Shown: piece after piece, positions 34,241 through 42,973 of the stretch
Layout: every line of letters begins with the position of its first letter
Position numbering within the stretch: the stretch's first letter is position 1
Made by a program: the position numbers and the translations under genes
From: Treponema sp.
Lineage (GTDB): Bacteria > Spirochaetota > Spirochaetia > Treponematales > Treponemataceae
Length of the DNA: 64,000 bases
Reading direction: 5' to 3'
Assembly (NCBI GenBank): GCA_017553635.1
Contig: JAFZKN010000017.1
Location: 124,001 to 188,000 of the forward strand
Notes under the pieces: generated by a model
Told to the model about the DNA's origin: nothing
Database searches by the model: none
What the model saw: only the letters and a program-made list of their open reading frames with translations

Positions 34241-34993
34241 TTAATGATGGCGGCTTTCAAACTCAAAATTGCTTAAGAATTTTTTCGCACGTTCAGTTTT
34301 TGGATTTGTCCAGAATTCCTCAGGCGTGCTTATTTCTACAATTTCACCTGCATCCATAAATACGATTTTATCTGCGACAGCGCGTGCAAACTGCATCTGA
34401 TGAGTTACAATCAACATTGTCTTTTTGTCATTTGCAAGATTCATCATTACATCAAGAACTTCGCGAACCATCTCAGGATCGAGTGCCGCAGTTACTTCGT
34501 CAAAAAGCATTACTTCAGGATGCATGCAGAGCATTCTTACAATTGCAACTCTCTGCTTCTGTCCGCCTGAAAGCTGTCTTGGGTAAGCATTTTTTTTATC
34601 TGCAAGCCCAACACGGTCGAGCCACATTTCTGCTTCTTTCTGCACCTGTTCAATATTAAAATTCATTTCATGTGCATGCTTTGGCCCGAGTAAAAGATTT
34701 TTCATTACAGAAAGATGCGGAAAAAGATCATAACTTTGAAAAACCATTCCGATTTTCTGACGAATCAAATGCATGTCTTTTGTTCTGTTTGAAATAACTT
34801 CGCCGTCAAGAAAAATTTCTCCGCTTTCAATTGTTTCAAGTCCGTTAATGCAGCGAAGGAGTGTTGACTTACCGCAGCCAGAAGGTCCGAGAATTACAAT
34901 TACTTCTCCTTTTTCTACAGTAAGCGAAAGATCTTTTATAATTACATTTGAGTCAAATGACTTTTTAATGTTTTTAAGTTCAAGTAAAGGCAT
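34241..34993 (-). CDS. Polar amino-acid ABC transporter ATP-binding protein
   Basis: 250 residues. Walker A GPSGCGKST (about 36-44), Q-loop in MVFQSYDLFPHLSV, signature LSGGQKQRVAI, Walker B VMLFDEVTAALDPE and switch histidine in IVTHQM. The length and the -VFQ---LFPHL--- block match the GlnQ/HisP group. It powers the transporter formed with the two permeases. It starts nine bases after the second permease gene. The Walker B neighbourhood reads DEVTAALDPE instead of the usual DEPTSALDPE, which keeps the catalytic glutamate. Confidence 0.95.
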   Translation of the reverse strand: MPLLELKNIKKSFDSNVIIKDLSLTVEKGEVIVILGPSGCGKSTLLRCINGLETIESGEIFLDGEVISNRTKDMHLIRQKIGMVFQSYDLFPHLSVMKNLLLGPKHAHEMNFNIEQVQKEAEMWLDRVGLADKKNAYPRQLSGGQKQRVAIVRMLCMHPEVMLFDEVTAALDPEMVREVLDVMMNLANDKKTMLIVTHQMQFARAVADKIVFMDAGEIVEISTPEEFWTNPKTERAKKFLSNFEFESRHH

Positions 34994-35002
34994 TTATTTC
35001 TC

Positions 35003-35716
35003 CTATCGTTTCTGGCTTCGTTCAACTGCACGGGCTGCAAGACTTAAAATCCAGCACACAAAAAAATACATCATAAAAATTACAAAGTAAACTGCAATAC
35101 TTGCAGTCGGAACAGTAAGTCTGTTTGCTTCGATAATCTGCTGACCGATTTTTACAACTTCGATTACACCGACAAAAACTACAAGTGATGTTGTCTTAAT
35201 CATTCTCGTAATGAGATTCATGCTCAAAGGTAAAAGCGGACGAAGTGTCTGTGGAATTATTATGTAAAAGAAAATCTGACGCTCTGTAAGTCCGATTGCC
35301 CTTCCGCTTTCGTACTGATGATTCGGAACACTTTCTAATGCACCGCGGACAAGATCTCCCATCTCGGCAGTTCCCCATAGTGTAAAAACTAAAATGCTTG
35401 CCGCTTCTCCGCTTAACGAAATGCTGAACATACGCGTAAGTCCGTAATAAGCTAAAAAGAGAAGAACCATCTGCGGCATTATGCGCATGAATTCAAGATA
35501 AATGCGGCAGACAGTTTTTACCACACGGTTTTTAACAGTCATGAGCATTCCAAATAAAAATCCAAGTATAATTGAAAACGCAACCGACACAAGAGCAATC
35601 CACACTGTAACCCAGAGACCGCCTAAAAGACGAAGTGTGTTTGTTCCCATCGTGAGTACACCAAAAGCTTCTCTTATTGCATCAAGCATATTTACACTAG
35701 CGTCCGAACTGAGCAT
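35003..35716 (-). CDS. Polar amino-acid ABC transporter permease (second)
   Basis: 237 residues from the ATG at 35716, which has AGGAGG at 35724-35729. HisM/GlnP-type permease: TLRLLGGLWVTVWIALVSVAFSIILG at the first membrane segment, YLEFMRIMPQMVLLFLAYYG, and the EAA loop YESGRAIGLTERQIFFYIIIPQTLRPLLP. About five membrane segments. The frame extends 22 codons upstream, but that part lacks a site and overlaps the preceding gene. As it stands the start overlaps the first permease by 20 bases. Together they form the membrane channel. Confidence 0.93.
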   Translation of the reverse strand: MLSSDASVNMLDAIREAFGVLTMGTNTLRLLGGLWVTVWIALVSVAFSIILGFLFGMLMTVKNRVVKTVCRIYLEFMRIMPQMVLLFLAYYGLTRMFSISLSGEAASILVFTLWGTAEMGDLVRGALESVPNHQYESGRAIGLTERQIFFYIIIPQTLRPLLPLSMNLITRMIKTTSLVVFVGVIEVVKIGQQIIEANRLTVPTASIAVYFVIFMMYFFVCWILSLAARAVERSQKR

Positions 35717-36488
35717 AACGCAGCCTCCTTTCGGCAAATCCGGCAATAAGTGAAATTGGAAGTAAAAGAATAAAATATGCAATGCACAAAAGTAAAAGTG
35801 ATTCTTCTGTCTTGTAATAAAGTCCGATTAAATCTTTTGCAACGTACATCAGATCTGCAAGTGCTACTGCAGAAAACACAGAAGTTTCCTTTATCATAAA
35901 CATTACGTTTGCACAGAAGCCCGGAATCGAAACAGAAAACGCCTGAGGTAAAATGACATACTGAGTAACCTGACGCGGAGTAAGACCAATGCACTGGGCA
36001 CTTTCTATCTGAACCTTGGAAACAGATTCAAGCGCAGAACGGAAAGTTTCTTCCATGTAAGAACCGCCTAAAAATGTAAGGCCGATTATCGCACACTGAA
36101 CGGAACTTAATTTTATTCCCATTCTTGGAAAAGCAAAGTATAAAAAGAAAAGCTGAATTAAAAGCGGTGTGTTTCTGGATAATTCTATATAAGCTCCGAC
36201 AATGCGCTTTAAAACAGGAATTCTGTAATATTTTACGAGAGCGCATGCAAGTCCGAGTAGCAGTGATAAAAGGATTCCGATAAGGGCAAGATGAAGCGTA
36301 AGAAAGGCCGCTTCTTTATACATCGGAGTTACCTGCTTAATAAAAGAAAAATCCATTTTTATAATATAGTGAATTCTGCTATCCCCGTAAAGTAAGGGGA
36401 GAATTCCGAGCGAAAACAACCAGAAAAATAACCCAAAAATCCAGCCGGAATTGTACAAAAAACCGTAAAAAACATGGAAAAACCCCAA
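35697..36488 (-). CDS. Polar amino-acid ABC transporter permease (first), with extra N-terminal membrane segment
   Basis: About 263 residues from a TTG at 36488. The core is HisM/GlnP-like: AAFLTLHLALIGILLSLLLGL, YIELSRNTPLLIQLFFLYFAFP (the usual E--R-TPLL-QL block) and the EAA loop ESAQCIGLTPRQVTQYVILPQA. Most relatives would start at the ATG at 36356 (MDFSFIKQ), but that ATG has no Shine-Dalgarno site, while the upstream TTG has AGGGG five bases before it and the added 44 residues contain a good membrane segment (WIFGLFFWLFSLGILPLL). A GTG at 36503 is a further option. First gene of the transporter group. Confidence 0.85.
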   Translation of the reverse strand: MGFFHVFYGFLYNSGWIFGLFFWLFSLGILPLLYGDSRIHYIIKMDFSFIKQVTPMYKEAAFLTLHLALIGILLSLLLGLACALVKYYRIPVLKRIVGAYIELSRNTPLLIQLFFLYFAFPRMGIKLSSVQCAIIGLTFLGGSYMEETFRSALESVSKVQIESAQCIGLTPRQVTQYVILPQAFSVSIPGFCANVMFMIKETSVFSAVALADLMYVAKDLIGLYYKTEESLLLLCIAYFILLLPISLIAGFAERRLRYAQFGR

Positions 36489-36498
36489 ATTTACCCCT

Positions 36499-36547
36499 TG
36501 CACAATGACATTTTTTGTGATAATGTCATTCTTAATCTATTTTACAA
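36499..36547. promoter_or_regulatory. Divergent promoters of the ABC transporter and acyl-CoA synthetase
   Basis: Plus strand: TTGCAC (36499-36504), 17-base spacer, TAATGT (36522-36527). Minus strand: TTGTAA (36547-36542), 16-base spacer, CATTAT (36525-36520). The two -10 regions occupy the same bases, so only one promoter can be open at a time. Confidence 0.45.
36504..36530. promoter_or_regulatory. Dyad with perfect 9-base arms over both -10 boxes
   Basis: AATGACATT (36504-36512) and AATGTCATT (36522-36530) are perfect inverted copies with a nine-base centre. The right arm covers the -10 regions of both divergent promoters. This is a good candidate for an operator that controls acyl-CoA synthetase and the transporter together. 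Confidence 0.65.
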
Positions 36548-36569
36548 TTCTCCACGGAGGAAGAATTAA

Positions 36570-38531
36570 ATGCCAAAATTTACATATGACGAAAGTTTAC
36601 CTAAAAACCTTCCGCTTTTATTAAAAGTAAGGGCCGAAGAGCTTAAAGATGCCGTACTTCAGTATTCTAAGGACAAAGCCGGAAAGTACATTCCGTATTC
36701 ATACAGACAGGTTTATGAAGAAGTTATTTCGCTTGCTCTTGCATTAAAGGAAGTCGGAATAAAACGAGGTGCCAACGTGGCTCTCATTTCTGACAACCGC
36801 CGCGAGTGGCTGCTTGCAGACTTTGCCCTGCTTTCTCTCGGATGCGCTGATGTTCCGCGTGGATGTGACTCTATGGGAACAGAAATCCGTTTTATCATTT
36901 CTTATGCAGATTGCGAATACGGATTTTTTGAAACACCTCATCAGCTTGAAAAGGTTCTCGAAAAAATCGATGAATGTCCTAAATTAAAAACTGTATTCCT
37001 TTTTAACCGCCCTGCTGGTGATGAAGCAGAAAAAATCGAAAACTGCGGACTTAAAATAATTTACTTTGACGATTTACTTAACCGTGGAAAGGCTATTCTT
37101 GATTCCGACAGAGAAAATCATATTGCAGAAATTGAAAACGAAATGGAGCTTACACAGCCTGATGATATTGCAACAATCATCTTTACATCAGGAACAACAG
37201 GAGTTCCAAAGGGTGTAATGCTTACTCATAAAAATTACCGCACACAGCTTTATGTAATTCATAACTTTTTACCATGTGCACCGGGAGACATCTGGCTTAC
37301 AGTTCTTCCAGTATGGCACAGCTTTGAAAGAATCATTCAGTATGTAATTCCAACTTTAAAAACTGCAGTTGCATATTCAAAACCGGTTGCACAGATAATG
37401 CTTTCTGACATGGCTCAGATTAAACCGGGATGGATGTGCGGTGTTCCACGTTTGTGGGAAGGCCTTGCAAACGGTGTTAATAAAGCTATGCTTAAAAAAG
37501 GCGGAATTGCACTCAAGCTCTTTAATTTCTTTGTAAGTGTCGGAAAACTTTATGTTCACCAGAAAGAAAAAACTCTCGGATGGATCTGTCAGTTTAAAAA
37601 ACGAAGCAGACTTCTTGATAGCCTTTCAGGTGTAATTCCATTCATTCTTCTGTGGCCGTTACACAAGCTCGGAGACATTCTTGTATTCAGCAAAATCCGC
37701 GAAAAGTTTGGCGGCAAGATGAAGATTGCAATCTCTGGTGGCGGTGCATTACAAAAGGATATCGATGACTTTTACCGCGCAATCAATTTTAATCTTCTTG
37801 AAGGTTACGGACTTTCAGAAACTGGTCCTGTAATTTCTGTACGCTATTTAAAGCAGCCTCGCCCGGGTTGTGTAGGAGTAATCTTTCCTACATTCGATCT
37901 TAAAATCTGTAAAGAAGAAAACGGCGTTGTAGTAGATTCAACTCCATTAAAACCTGGAGAAAAGGGAATGATTCTCGTTAAAGGCGACCAGCTCATGAAA
38001 GGTTATTACAAACGCCCTGACTTAACAGAAGCAATCATCGACAAAGACGGATTCCTTAACACAGGCGACATCGGAATGATTACTTACGATAACGAAATTA
38101 AAATCACAGGCCGTGCAAAAGATACAATCGTTCTTCTTGGTGGAGAAAACATCGAGCCTGCAGTTATCGAAAGCCAGCTTCTTACAAGTGAATACATCGA
38201 AAGCACAATCGTTCTCGGTCAGGATAAAAAATATCTTGGATGTCTTATCGTTCCGTCAAAAGAAAACATCATCGAGTTTGCAAAACAGAACAAACTTGAT
38301 ACATCAGATTACGACAGTCTTCTTAATACAGAAGAAGTTAAATCACTTTATACAAAAGAAATTGCATCTCTTGTAAGTGTTTCAAACGGATTTAGAAGCT
38401 GCGAAAAAATCAACAGATTTGCTTTACTTAAAAACAGCTTCCAGGTTGGAATTGAGCTTTCTGCCAAGCAGGAAATGATGCGTTACAAGATTGCTAAAAA
38501 ATACGAAAAAGAAATTGCATCATTGTTTTAA
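36570..38531 (+). CDS. Long-chain acyl-CoA synthetase (AMP-forming)
   Basis: 653 residues. Adenylate-forming family motifs: TIIFTSGTTGVPKGVMLTH (phosphate loop), LLEGYGLSETGPVIS, GFLNTGDIGMI and GRAKDTIVLLGGENIEP. The length and the WHSFERI block fit eukaryote-like long-chain acyl-CoA synthetases (FadD15/ACSL type), common in spirochaetes, which activate scavenged fatty acids for phospholipid synthesis. A GGAGGAAG site lies before the ATG. The upstream dyad suggests regulation shared with the divergent amino-acid transporter. The final bases of the gene overlap the promoter of the next gene. Confidence 0.93.
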   Translation: MPKFTYDESLPKNLPLLLKVRAEELKDAVLQYSKDKAGKYIPYSYRQVYEEVISLALALKEVGIKRGANVALISDNRREWLLADFALLSLGCADVPRGCDSMGTEIRFIISYADCEYGFFETPHQLEKVLEKIDECPKLKTVFLFNRPAGDEAEKIENCGLKIIYFDDLLNRGKAILDSDRENHIAEIENEMELTQPDDIATIIFTSGTTGVPKGVMLTHKNYRTQLYVIHNFLPCAPGDIWLTVLPVWHSFERIIQYVIPTLKTAVAYSKPVAQIMLSDMAQIKPGWMCGVPRLWEGLANGVNKAMLKKGGIALKLFNFFVSVGKLYVHQKEKTLGWICQFKKRSRLLDSLSGVIPFILLWPLHKLGDILVFSKIREKFGGKMKIAISGGGALQKDIDDFYRAINFNLLEGYGLSETGPVISVRYLKQPRPGCVGVIFPTFDLKICKEENGVVVDSTPLKPGEKGMILVKGDQLMKGYYKRPDLTEAIIDKDGFLNTGDIGMITYDNEIKITGRAKDTIVLLGGENIEPAVIESQLLTSEYIESTIVLGQDKKYLGCLIVPSKENIIEFAKQNKLDTSDYDSLLNTEEVKSLYTKEIASLVSVSNGFRSCEKINRFALLKNSFQVGIELSAKQEMMRYKIAKKYEKEIASLF

Positions 38532-38551
38532 CAGTGCTTTTATGATAAAAT
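38523..38551 (+). promoter_or_regulatory. Leaderless promoter of the adenine methyltransferase gene
   Basis: TTGTTT (38523-38528), 17-base spacer, TAAAAT (38546-38551), seven bases, ATG at 38559. The -35 box lies inside the last codons of the acyl-CoA synthetase gene. No Shine-Dalgarno site. Confidence 0.6.
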
Positions 38552-38558
38552 TTAATTC

Positions 38559-39668
38559 ATGAATGCAAAGGAAAACAGCGACTTTCTTACACAGCAGATT
38601 ATTACATACATAGGCAACAAGCGCACCCTCATTTATGATATAGAGGAGCTTGTTGCTGACATTCTTAAAAAGCTTGGTAAAGACTGCTGTGTCTGCGCTG
38701 ACCTGTTTTCGGGTTCGGGAATTGTTTCCCGGATGTTAAAAAAGTATTCTTCAAAGCTTATCTGTAACGATTTAGAAAACTATTCTTACGTTATAAACTC
38801 CTGCTACCTTACAAATAAAGAATCGTTTAATTTAGAAAAATACAAATCAATAAAAGAAAAGATTTTGTCAGAAGCAAAGTCAAATCCTGTTGAAGGGATC
38901 CTTTCTAAATACTATTCACCGCAGAACGAAAAAAACATACAGAAAAGTGACAGAGTTTTTTATACAAAGCAGAACGCCCTCTTAATCGACACATACCGCT
39001 CTCTTATCGATAAACATTCATATGAAGATTTTAAAAAATTTTTTCTTGCGCCGCTTATAACCGAAGCTTCGATTCACACAAATACAAGCGGAGTTTTTAA
39101 AGGCTTTTATAAAACTAAAAAAACCGGCATCGGTATTTTTGGCGGCGACGGACAGAATGCCCTTTCACGCATTCTTAAAAAAATCGAATTAAAAACTCCG
39201 GTTTTTTCAAACTTCAGCTGCCCTGTAGAAATTCATCAGGAAAATACAGTTGAATTAATTAAAAATCTTAAAGACATCGACATAACTTATCTTGATCCGC
39301 CATACAACCAGCATCCTTACGGTTCAAATTATTTTATGCTGAATTTGATTTTAAAAAACAAAATTACTGCCCCGGTAAGCAAAGTTTCTGGTATCGTTTC
39401 TGACTGGAACCGCTCTGAATTTAATAAAAAAACTCTTGCGCTTTCTTCTCTCGAAGAAATTATAAAAAATCTTGATTCTAAATTCTTTATCATTTCATAC
39501 AACTCAGAAGGTTTTATTTCGTTTGACGAAATGGTTTCGATGCTTTCAAAATACGGAAGCCTTTCTACAAAAGAGATTAAATACAATACGTTCCGCGCAA
39601 GCAGAAACCTTTCTGCAAGAAACATTCATGTAGAAGAATATCTTTTTATTCTGGAAAAATCAAAATGA
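38559..39668 (+). CDS. D12-class DNA N6-adenine methyltransferase, probably orphan
   Basis: 369 residues. YIGNKRTLI near residue 18 is the GNK/GGK block of the D12 class, LFSGSGIVSRML (about 49-60) is the SAM-binding FxGxG motif, and TYLDPPYNQHPYG near residue 246 is the catalytic DPPY. The order (SAM site before DPPY) fits the alpha group, to which Dam and many restriction-linked enzymes belong. No restriction endonuclease gene is adjacent, so it may be a solitary regulatory or self-marking methylase. The recognition site cannot be read. It overlaps the next gene by four bases (ATGA). Confidence 0.88.
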   Translation: MNAKENSDFLTQQIITYIGNKRTLIYDIEELVADILKKLGKDCCVCADLFSGSGIVSRMLKKYSSKLICNDLENYSYVINSCYLTNKESFNLEKYKSIKEKILSEAKSNPVEGILSKYYSPQNEKNIQKSDRVFYTKQNALLIDTYRSLIDKHSYEDFKKFFLAPLITEASIHTNTSGVFKGFYKTKKTGIGIFGGDGQNALSRILKKIELKTPVFSNFSCPVEIHQENTVELIKNLKDIDITYLDPPYNQHPYGSNYFMLNLILKNKITAPVSKVSGIVSDWNRSEFNKKTLALSSLEEIIKNLDSKFFIISYNSEGFISFDEMVSMLSKYGSLSTKEIKYNTFRASRNLSARNIHVEEYLFILEKSK

Positions 39669-40516
39669 AAAATAAGCTTTTAACTCTTGCAGATAAATAT
39701 GAAACAAAAGATTTTCTTAAAGAGGACCCGAGCCAGTTTTTATATTATTATAAATCAGTCCGTGATACAGAACTCTGTGCTTTTACTGCAAGCCTCCTTT
39801 CGTTTGGAAGCAGAAAGCAGTTTATCCCGAAAATCAGATTTATAATGGAAACTGCAGATAACTTTGGCGGCATTTATAAATGGATTACATGCGGAATTTA
39901 TAAAAAAACCTTTGCCCCTGGTGATAAAAAAAAGTTTTACAGATTTTATTCATATGAGGATTTTAATAAACTCTTTTCAAGTCTGGAAGAAATATTAGAT
40001 AAAGAAAAAACTTTCGGTACGTTTTTGAAAAAAGAATATTTTAGCAAAGTTAAAATGCATTTAGCGCAAAGCGACAATAAATGCGCACAATCAAGCGCAA
40101 ATTTTAAAGACAAGAAGCGAGCACAATCAAGCGCGGATTTCAAATCGACAGTACGCGCCGGCTCAAATACAGTCTTCCTTGTCGACGTTCTCTCTCAGGT
40201 TTTTACCGGCTGCTCCATCGTTCCTTCTACAAAGTCTTCTGCAAAAAAAAGGCTCTGCATGTTCCTTCGCTGGATGGTCCGCGATAATTCGCCGGTTGAT
40301 CTTGGTCTCTGGAGCTGGTATTCAAAATCAGATTTGATTATCCCGCTTGATGTTCATGTGCTTGAAGAAGCAAAAAAATTAAAGCTGATTCCTGACAACG
40401 CCGGCGCTACAAGAAAAACCGCCGGGCTCCTTTCTCAAAAAGCTAAAAAATATTTTACTGACGATCCGTGCAGACTTGACTTTGCGCTTTTTGGACTTGG
40501 TGTAGATAAAGAATAA
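39665..40516 (+). CDS. TIGR02757 (DUF2400) family protein
   Basis: 283 residues. LCAFTASLLSFGSRKQFIPKI, KRLCMFLRWMVRDNSPVDLGLWSWYSKSDLIIPLDVHV and the closing KYFTDDPCRLDFALFGLG are hallmarks of the family I know as TIGR02757; the R-WMVR and DVHV parts recall helix-hairpin-helix DNA glycosylases of the endonuclease III type. Activity has not been clearly assigned in what I know. The middle contains an insertion with a 12-residue repeat (about residues 138-165). Its start overlaps the stop of the adenine methyltransferase, so the pair is translationally coupled, suggesting a DNA-related job. Confidence 0.85.
   Translation: MKNKLLTLADKYETKDFLKEDPSQFLYYYKSVRDTELCAFTASLLSFGSRKQFIPKIRFIMETADNFGGIYKWITCGIYKKTFAPGDKKKFYRFYSYEDFNKLFSSLEEILDKEKTFGTFLKKEYFSKVKMHLAQSDNKCAQSSANFKDKKRAQSSADFKSTVRAGSNTVFLVDVLSQVFTGCSIVPSTKSSAKKRLCMFLRWMVRDNSPVDLGLWSWYSKSDLIIPLDVHVLEEAKKLKLIPDNAGATRKTAGLLSQKAKKYFTDDPCRLDFALFGLGVDKE
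40085..40134 (+). repeat. 36-base direct repeat inside the TIGR02757 gene
   Basis: GCACAATCAAGCGC occurs identically at 40085-40098 and 40121-40134, 36 bases apart, within longer similar units. In protein the units read CAQSSANFKDKK and RAQSSADFKSTV, with partial copies on both sides. It is an in-frame insertion in a conserved family. Confidence 0.8.
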
Positions 40517-40542
40517 ATTTCGTGAGTTAATTAAGTTTTGCT

Positions 40543-42084
40543 TTAGAGTTCTTCGATAAGAGCTTCGGGAGTAAGGGCATAAGTCTTTTTAAACTTTGTT
40601 GATGCAAGCGCGTGCATTAAAACTCCTGTAACAGCAGCATCTAAAGCGTCATAACCCTGGGCAAGAAGACCTGCAACAGCTCCGGCTAACACATCACCCG
40701 AGCCGCCTTTAGAAAGAGCAGGGCTTCCTTTGTCACAGATGTAGACATTGTTTTTATAACCGATAAAAGTATTTGCACCTTTTAAAATAAGAACTGCATT
40801 TTGATATTTCTGGCAGAACAATCTTACAAGCTCAAGCCTCTTCTGAGCAACATCACTGACAGAATAATCTCCAAGAGCGCATATTTTTAAAAGCTCAGAA
40901 AATTCTTTAGGATGCGGAGTAAGAACAATTTTATGGCTCTTCATGTCATCCGTCTGTCCGGAACCAGCATTCGCGATAAAATCTGCAGTCTCTTTATAAT
41001 AAAAGCTGTCTGCATCCAGCACTATTGGAACACAGTTTTTATCTGCATAATCTAAATACGGTTTAATATCCCCATCGCATCCAAAGCCCGGACCTGCAAC
41101 AAGACATGCGGTTTTTTGAGGAATTGAATCGCATACCATAAGACATGCAGGCATTTTTATTTCGATATCTTCTTTAGACTTTACATCAGGCTTAACTAAA
41201 ATACTTGAAAGACCTGCACCGCATTTAAATGCAGAAGATGCGCATAAAACCCCGGCTCCTTTTTTCTCACCCGTTACGACACATACATGCCCAAATTTTC
41301 CTTTGTGAGTATTAAGCTCATTGCGTTCAGGAAATTCTGCGTCGCTTTTTTCAAGAAGAAATATTTTTTCCTTTATTCTTTCTGCACATTCTGTAAAGCG
41401 TTCAGAAGAAACACCAATGCCGGCTTTTATGATTTTTCCGACAAAGTCTTTTGCATCATCACAGAAAAGTCCGGTTTTAAAAGCGCCCATCGAAACTGTA
41501 ACGTCCGCACAGAACACATGATGCTTTTTATCCTGCATCGAAAAACCTGAAATACTTCCACATGTTTTTTCTATTCCAGACGGAATGTCACATGCTATTC
41601 TTTTTGCATCACTGTGATTTACAATTTTAAACAGGTTCTGTATTTTCTGTTCAACAAGTCCGTGAAAGCCTGTTCCAAAAATACAGTCAACAATTACATC
41701 TGCACCGTTTATCTCTTTTTCGATTTTCGAATTCTTTATTTCTTCTTTAAGCTCAAATAATTTAATTGAATCATCAAAAAGCGGCTTTATGTTTTTAAAT
41801 GCCTTTTTGCAGCAGTAAGAAGAAGGCTCATCTGTCATTATTATGCAGACACTGTGCTTTCTTTCGATACGGCGTGCAAGAGTATAACCGTCTGCTCCGT
41901 TATTACCTGAGCCGCACATAATAATTACACTGTTATTTTTTTTAGAACAGAATTTATCAACCTGTTTTTCAAGAGAAGCCGCAGCATTTTCAATCATTAA
42001 AAATTCTGCAGTGTTTTCATCAGAAGAAAGAAAAGGAGCAAGTTTTTTTTCGATTTCCTTAACGCTTTCAAAAATCTGTTCCAT
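40543..42084 (-). CDS. nnr: Bifunctional NAD(P)H-hydrate repair enzyme (epimerase plus ADP-dependent dehydratase)
   Basis: 513 residues. The N-terminal half is the YjeF_N epimerase (IIMCGSGNNGADGYTLARRI, VDCIFGTGFHG, ACDIPSGIEKTCG). The C-terminal half is the ribokinase-like dehydratase (HKGKFGHVCVVTGEKKGAG, KIVLTPHPKEFSEL, VLILKGANTFIGY, LSKGGSGDVLAGAVAGLLAQG). Together they repair hydrated nicotinamide cofactors. A GGGAG-like site precedes the ATG. It follows uppP by 28 bases and may belong to that transcript. It ends 27 bases from the convergent TIGR02757 gene. Confidence 0.95.
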   Translation of the reverse strand: MEQIFESVKEIEKKLAPFLSSDENTAEFLMIENAAASLEKQVDKFCSKKNNSVIIMCGSGNNGADGYTLARRIERKHSVCIIMTDEPSSYCCKKAFKNIKPLFDDSIKLFELKEEIKNSKIEKEINGADVIVDCIFGTGFHGLVEQKIQNLFKIVNHSDAKRIACDIPSGIEKTCGSISGFSMQDKKHHVFCADVTVSMGAFKTGLFCDDAKDFVGKIIKAGIGVSSERFTECAERIKEKIFLLEKSDAEFPERNELNTHKGKFGHVCVVTGEKKGAGVLCASSAFKCGAGLSSILVKPDVKSKEDIEIKMPACLMVCDSIPQKTACLVAGPGFGCDGDIKPYLDYADKNCVPIVLDADSFYYKETADFIANAGSGQTDDMKSHKIVLTPHPKEFSELLKICALGDYSVSDVAQKRLELVRLFCQKYQNAVLILKGANTFIGYKNNVYICDKGSPALSKGGSGDVLAGAVAGLLAQGYDALDAAVTGVLMHALASTKFKKTYALTPEALIEEL

Positions 42085-42112
42085 ATAAAACTGCTCCCGG
42101 CTTAATTAAAAA

Positions 42113-42949
42113 TTATGCAAGAAAAATCAATCCCAGAATTCCTGCAGGTATTAAATAAGCTGCAAACCATTCAAGCTTTCCCTTTCTTACAATTTTCATT
42201 AAAACAGAAACTGCAAAAAAACCCGAAACAAATGCAGCAATGCATCCTGCAATAAGAGGAAGCACACCGATAGAAGAGCTTACTTCACCAAGATCCTTTA
42301 CTTCCAAAAGAAATGCTCCAAGAATTGCCGGAATCGAAATGATAAAAGAATATTCGCCGGCATGCTCTCTTTTTACACCGCTTGATAAAGCACCAGCAAT
42401 TGTAGAACCCGATCTTGAAACTCCCGGAAGAGTTCCGATTCCCTGCATTATTCCGACTGCTGCAGCCTGAATCAAAGTAATTCCCTTATATTCTTTTTCA
42501 TTCTGTCTTTTAGAAAGAATTCCAGAGATGATGAGGAATGCAGAAGTAACAAAAAATCCTATGAATACATATTTGATTTCTAAATCAGGAATTTTTTTTG
42601 CACTTATGATTCCGATAACGCCTGTAATTAAAGTTGTAAGAATAACTGCAATAATTGTTTTTCTTCCGGCTTCTTCTGAAACACACAGCCCCTCTGCTTC
42701 TTCGTTTTCAGGAGCAGGCTTTTTTAAAATCCAGCGGAATAAAATCTTAAAGAATTTTATAATTACTTTTCTAAAATAAATTATTACAACAAGCAGTGTT
42801 GCAAGATGAAGGAATACATCAAACAAAAGAGGCATTTCTTCAAGACCGAAAAGCTTTTCACAAATCTTTAAATGTCCCGATGAAGAAACCGGTAAAAATT
42901 CTGTAAGTCCCTGTAAGAGTCCGAGTAATATTGCTTTTAATACAGACAT
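42113..42949 (-). CDS. uppP: Undecaprenyl-diphosphatase
   Basis: 278 residues, integral membrane protein with about eight hydrophobic segments. Family motifs: GLLQGLTEFLPVSSSGHL near the N-terminus and GTLPGVSRSGSTIAGAL in the second half; both carry the catalytic acidic and serine/arginine residues. It recycles the undecaprenyl carrier lipid for peptidoglycan synthesis and can give bacitracin tolerance. A GGAGAT site precedes the ATG. It follows the TIGR03545 gene by 24 bases, linking carrier recycling with two envelope proteins of unknown role. Confidence 0.96.
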   Translation of the reverse strand: MSVLKAILLGLLQGLTEFLPVSSSGHLKICEKLFGLEEMPLLFDVFLHLATLLVVIIYFRKVIIKFFKILFRWILKKPAPENEEAEGLCVSEEAGRKTIIAVILTTLITGVIGIISAKKIPDLEIKYVFIGFFVTSAFLIISGILSKRQNEKEYKGITLIQAAAVGIMQGIGTLPGVSRSGSTIAGALSSGVKREHAGEYSFIISIPAILGAFLLEVKDLGEVSSSIGVLPLIAGCIAAFVSGFFAVSVLMKIVRKGKLEWFAAYLIPAGILGLIFLA

Positions 42950-42973
42950 TTTTTATCTCCGTAATTTTAATTA

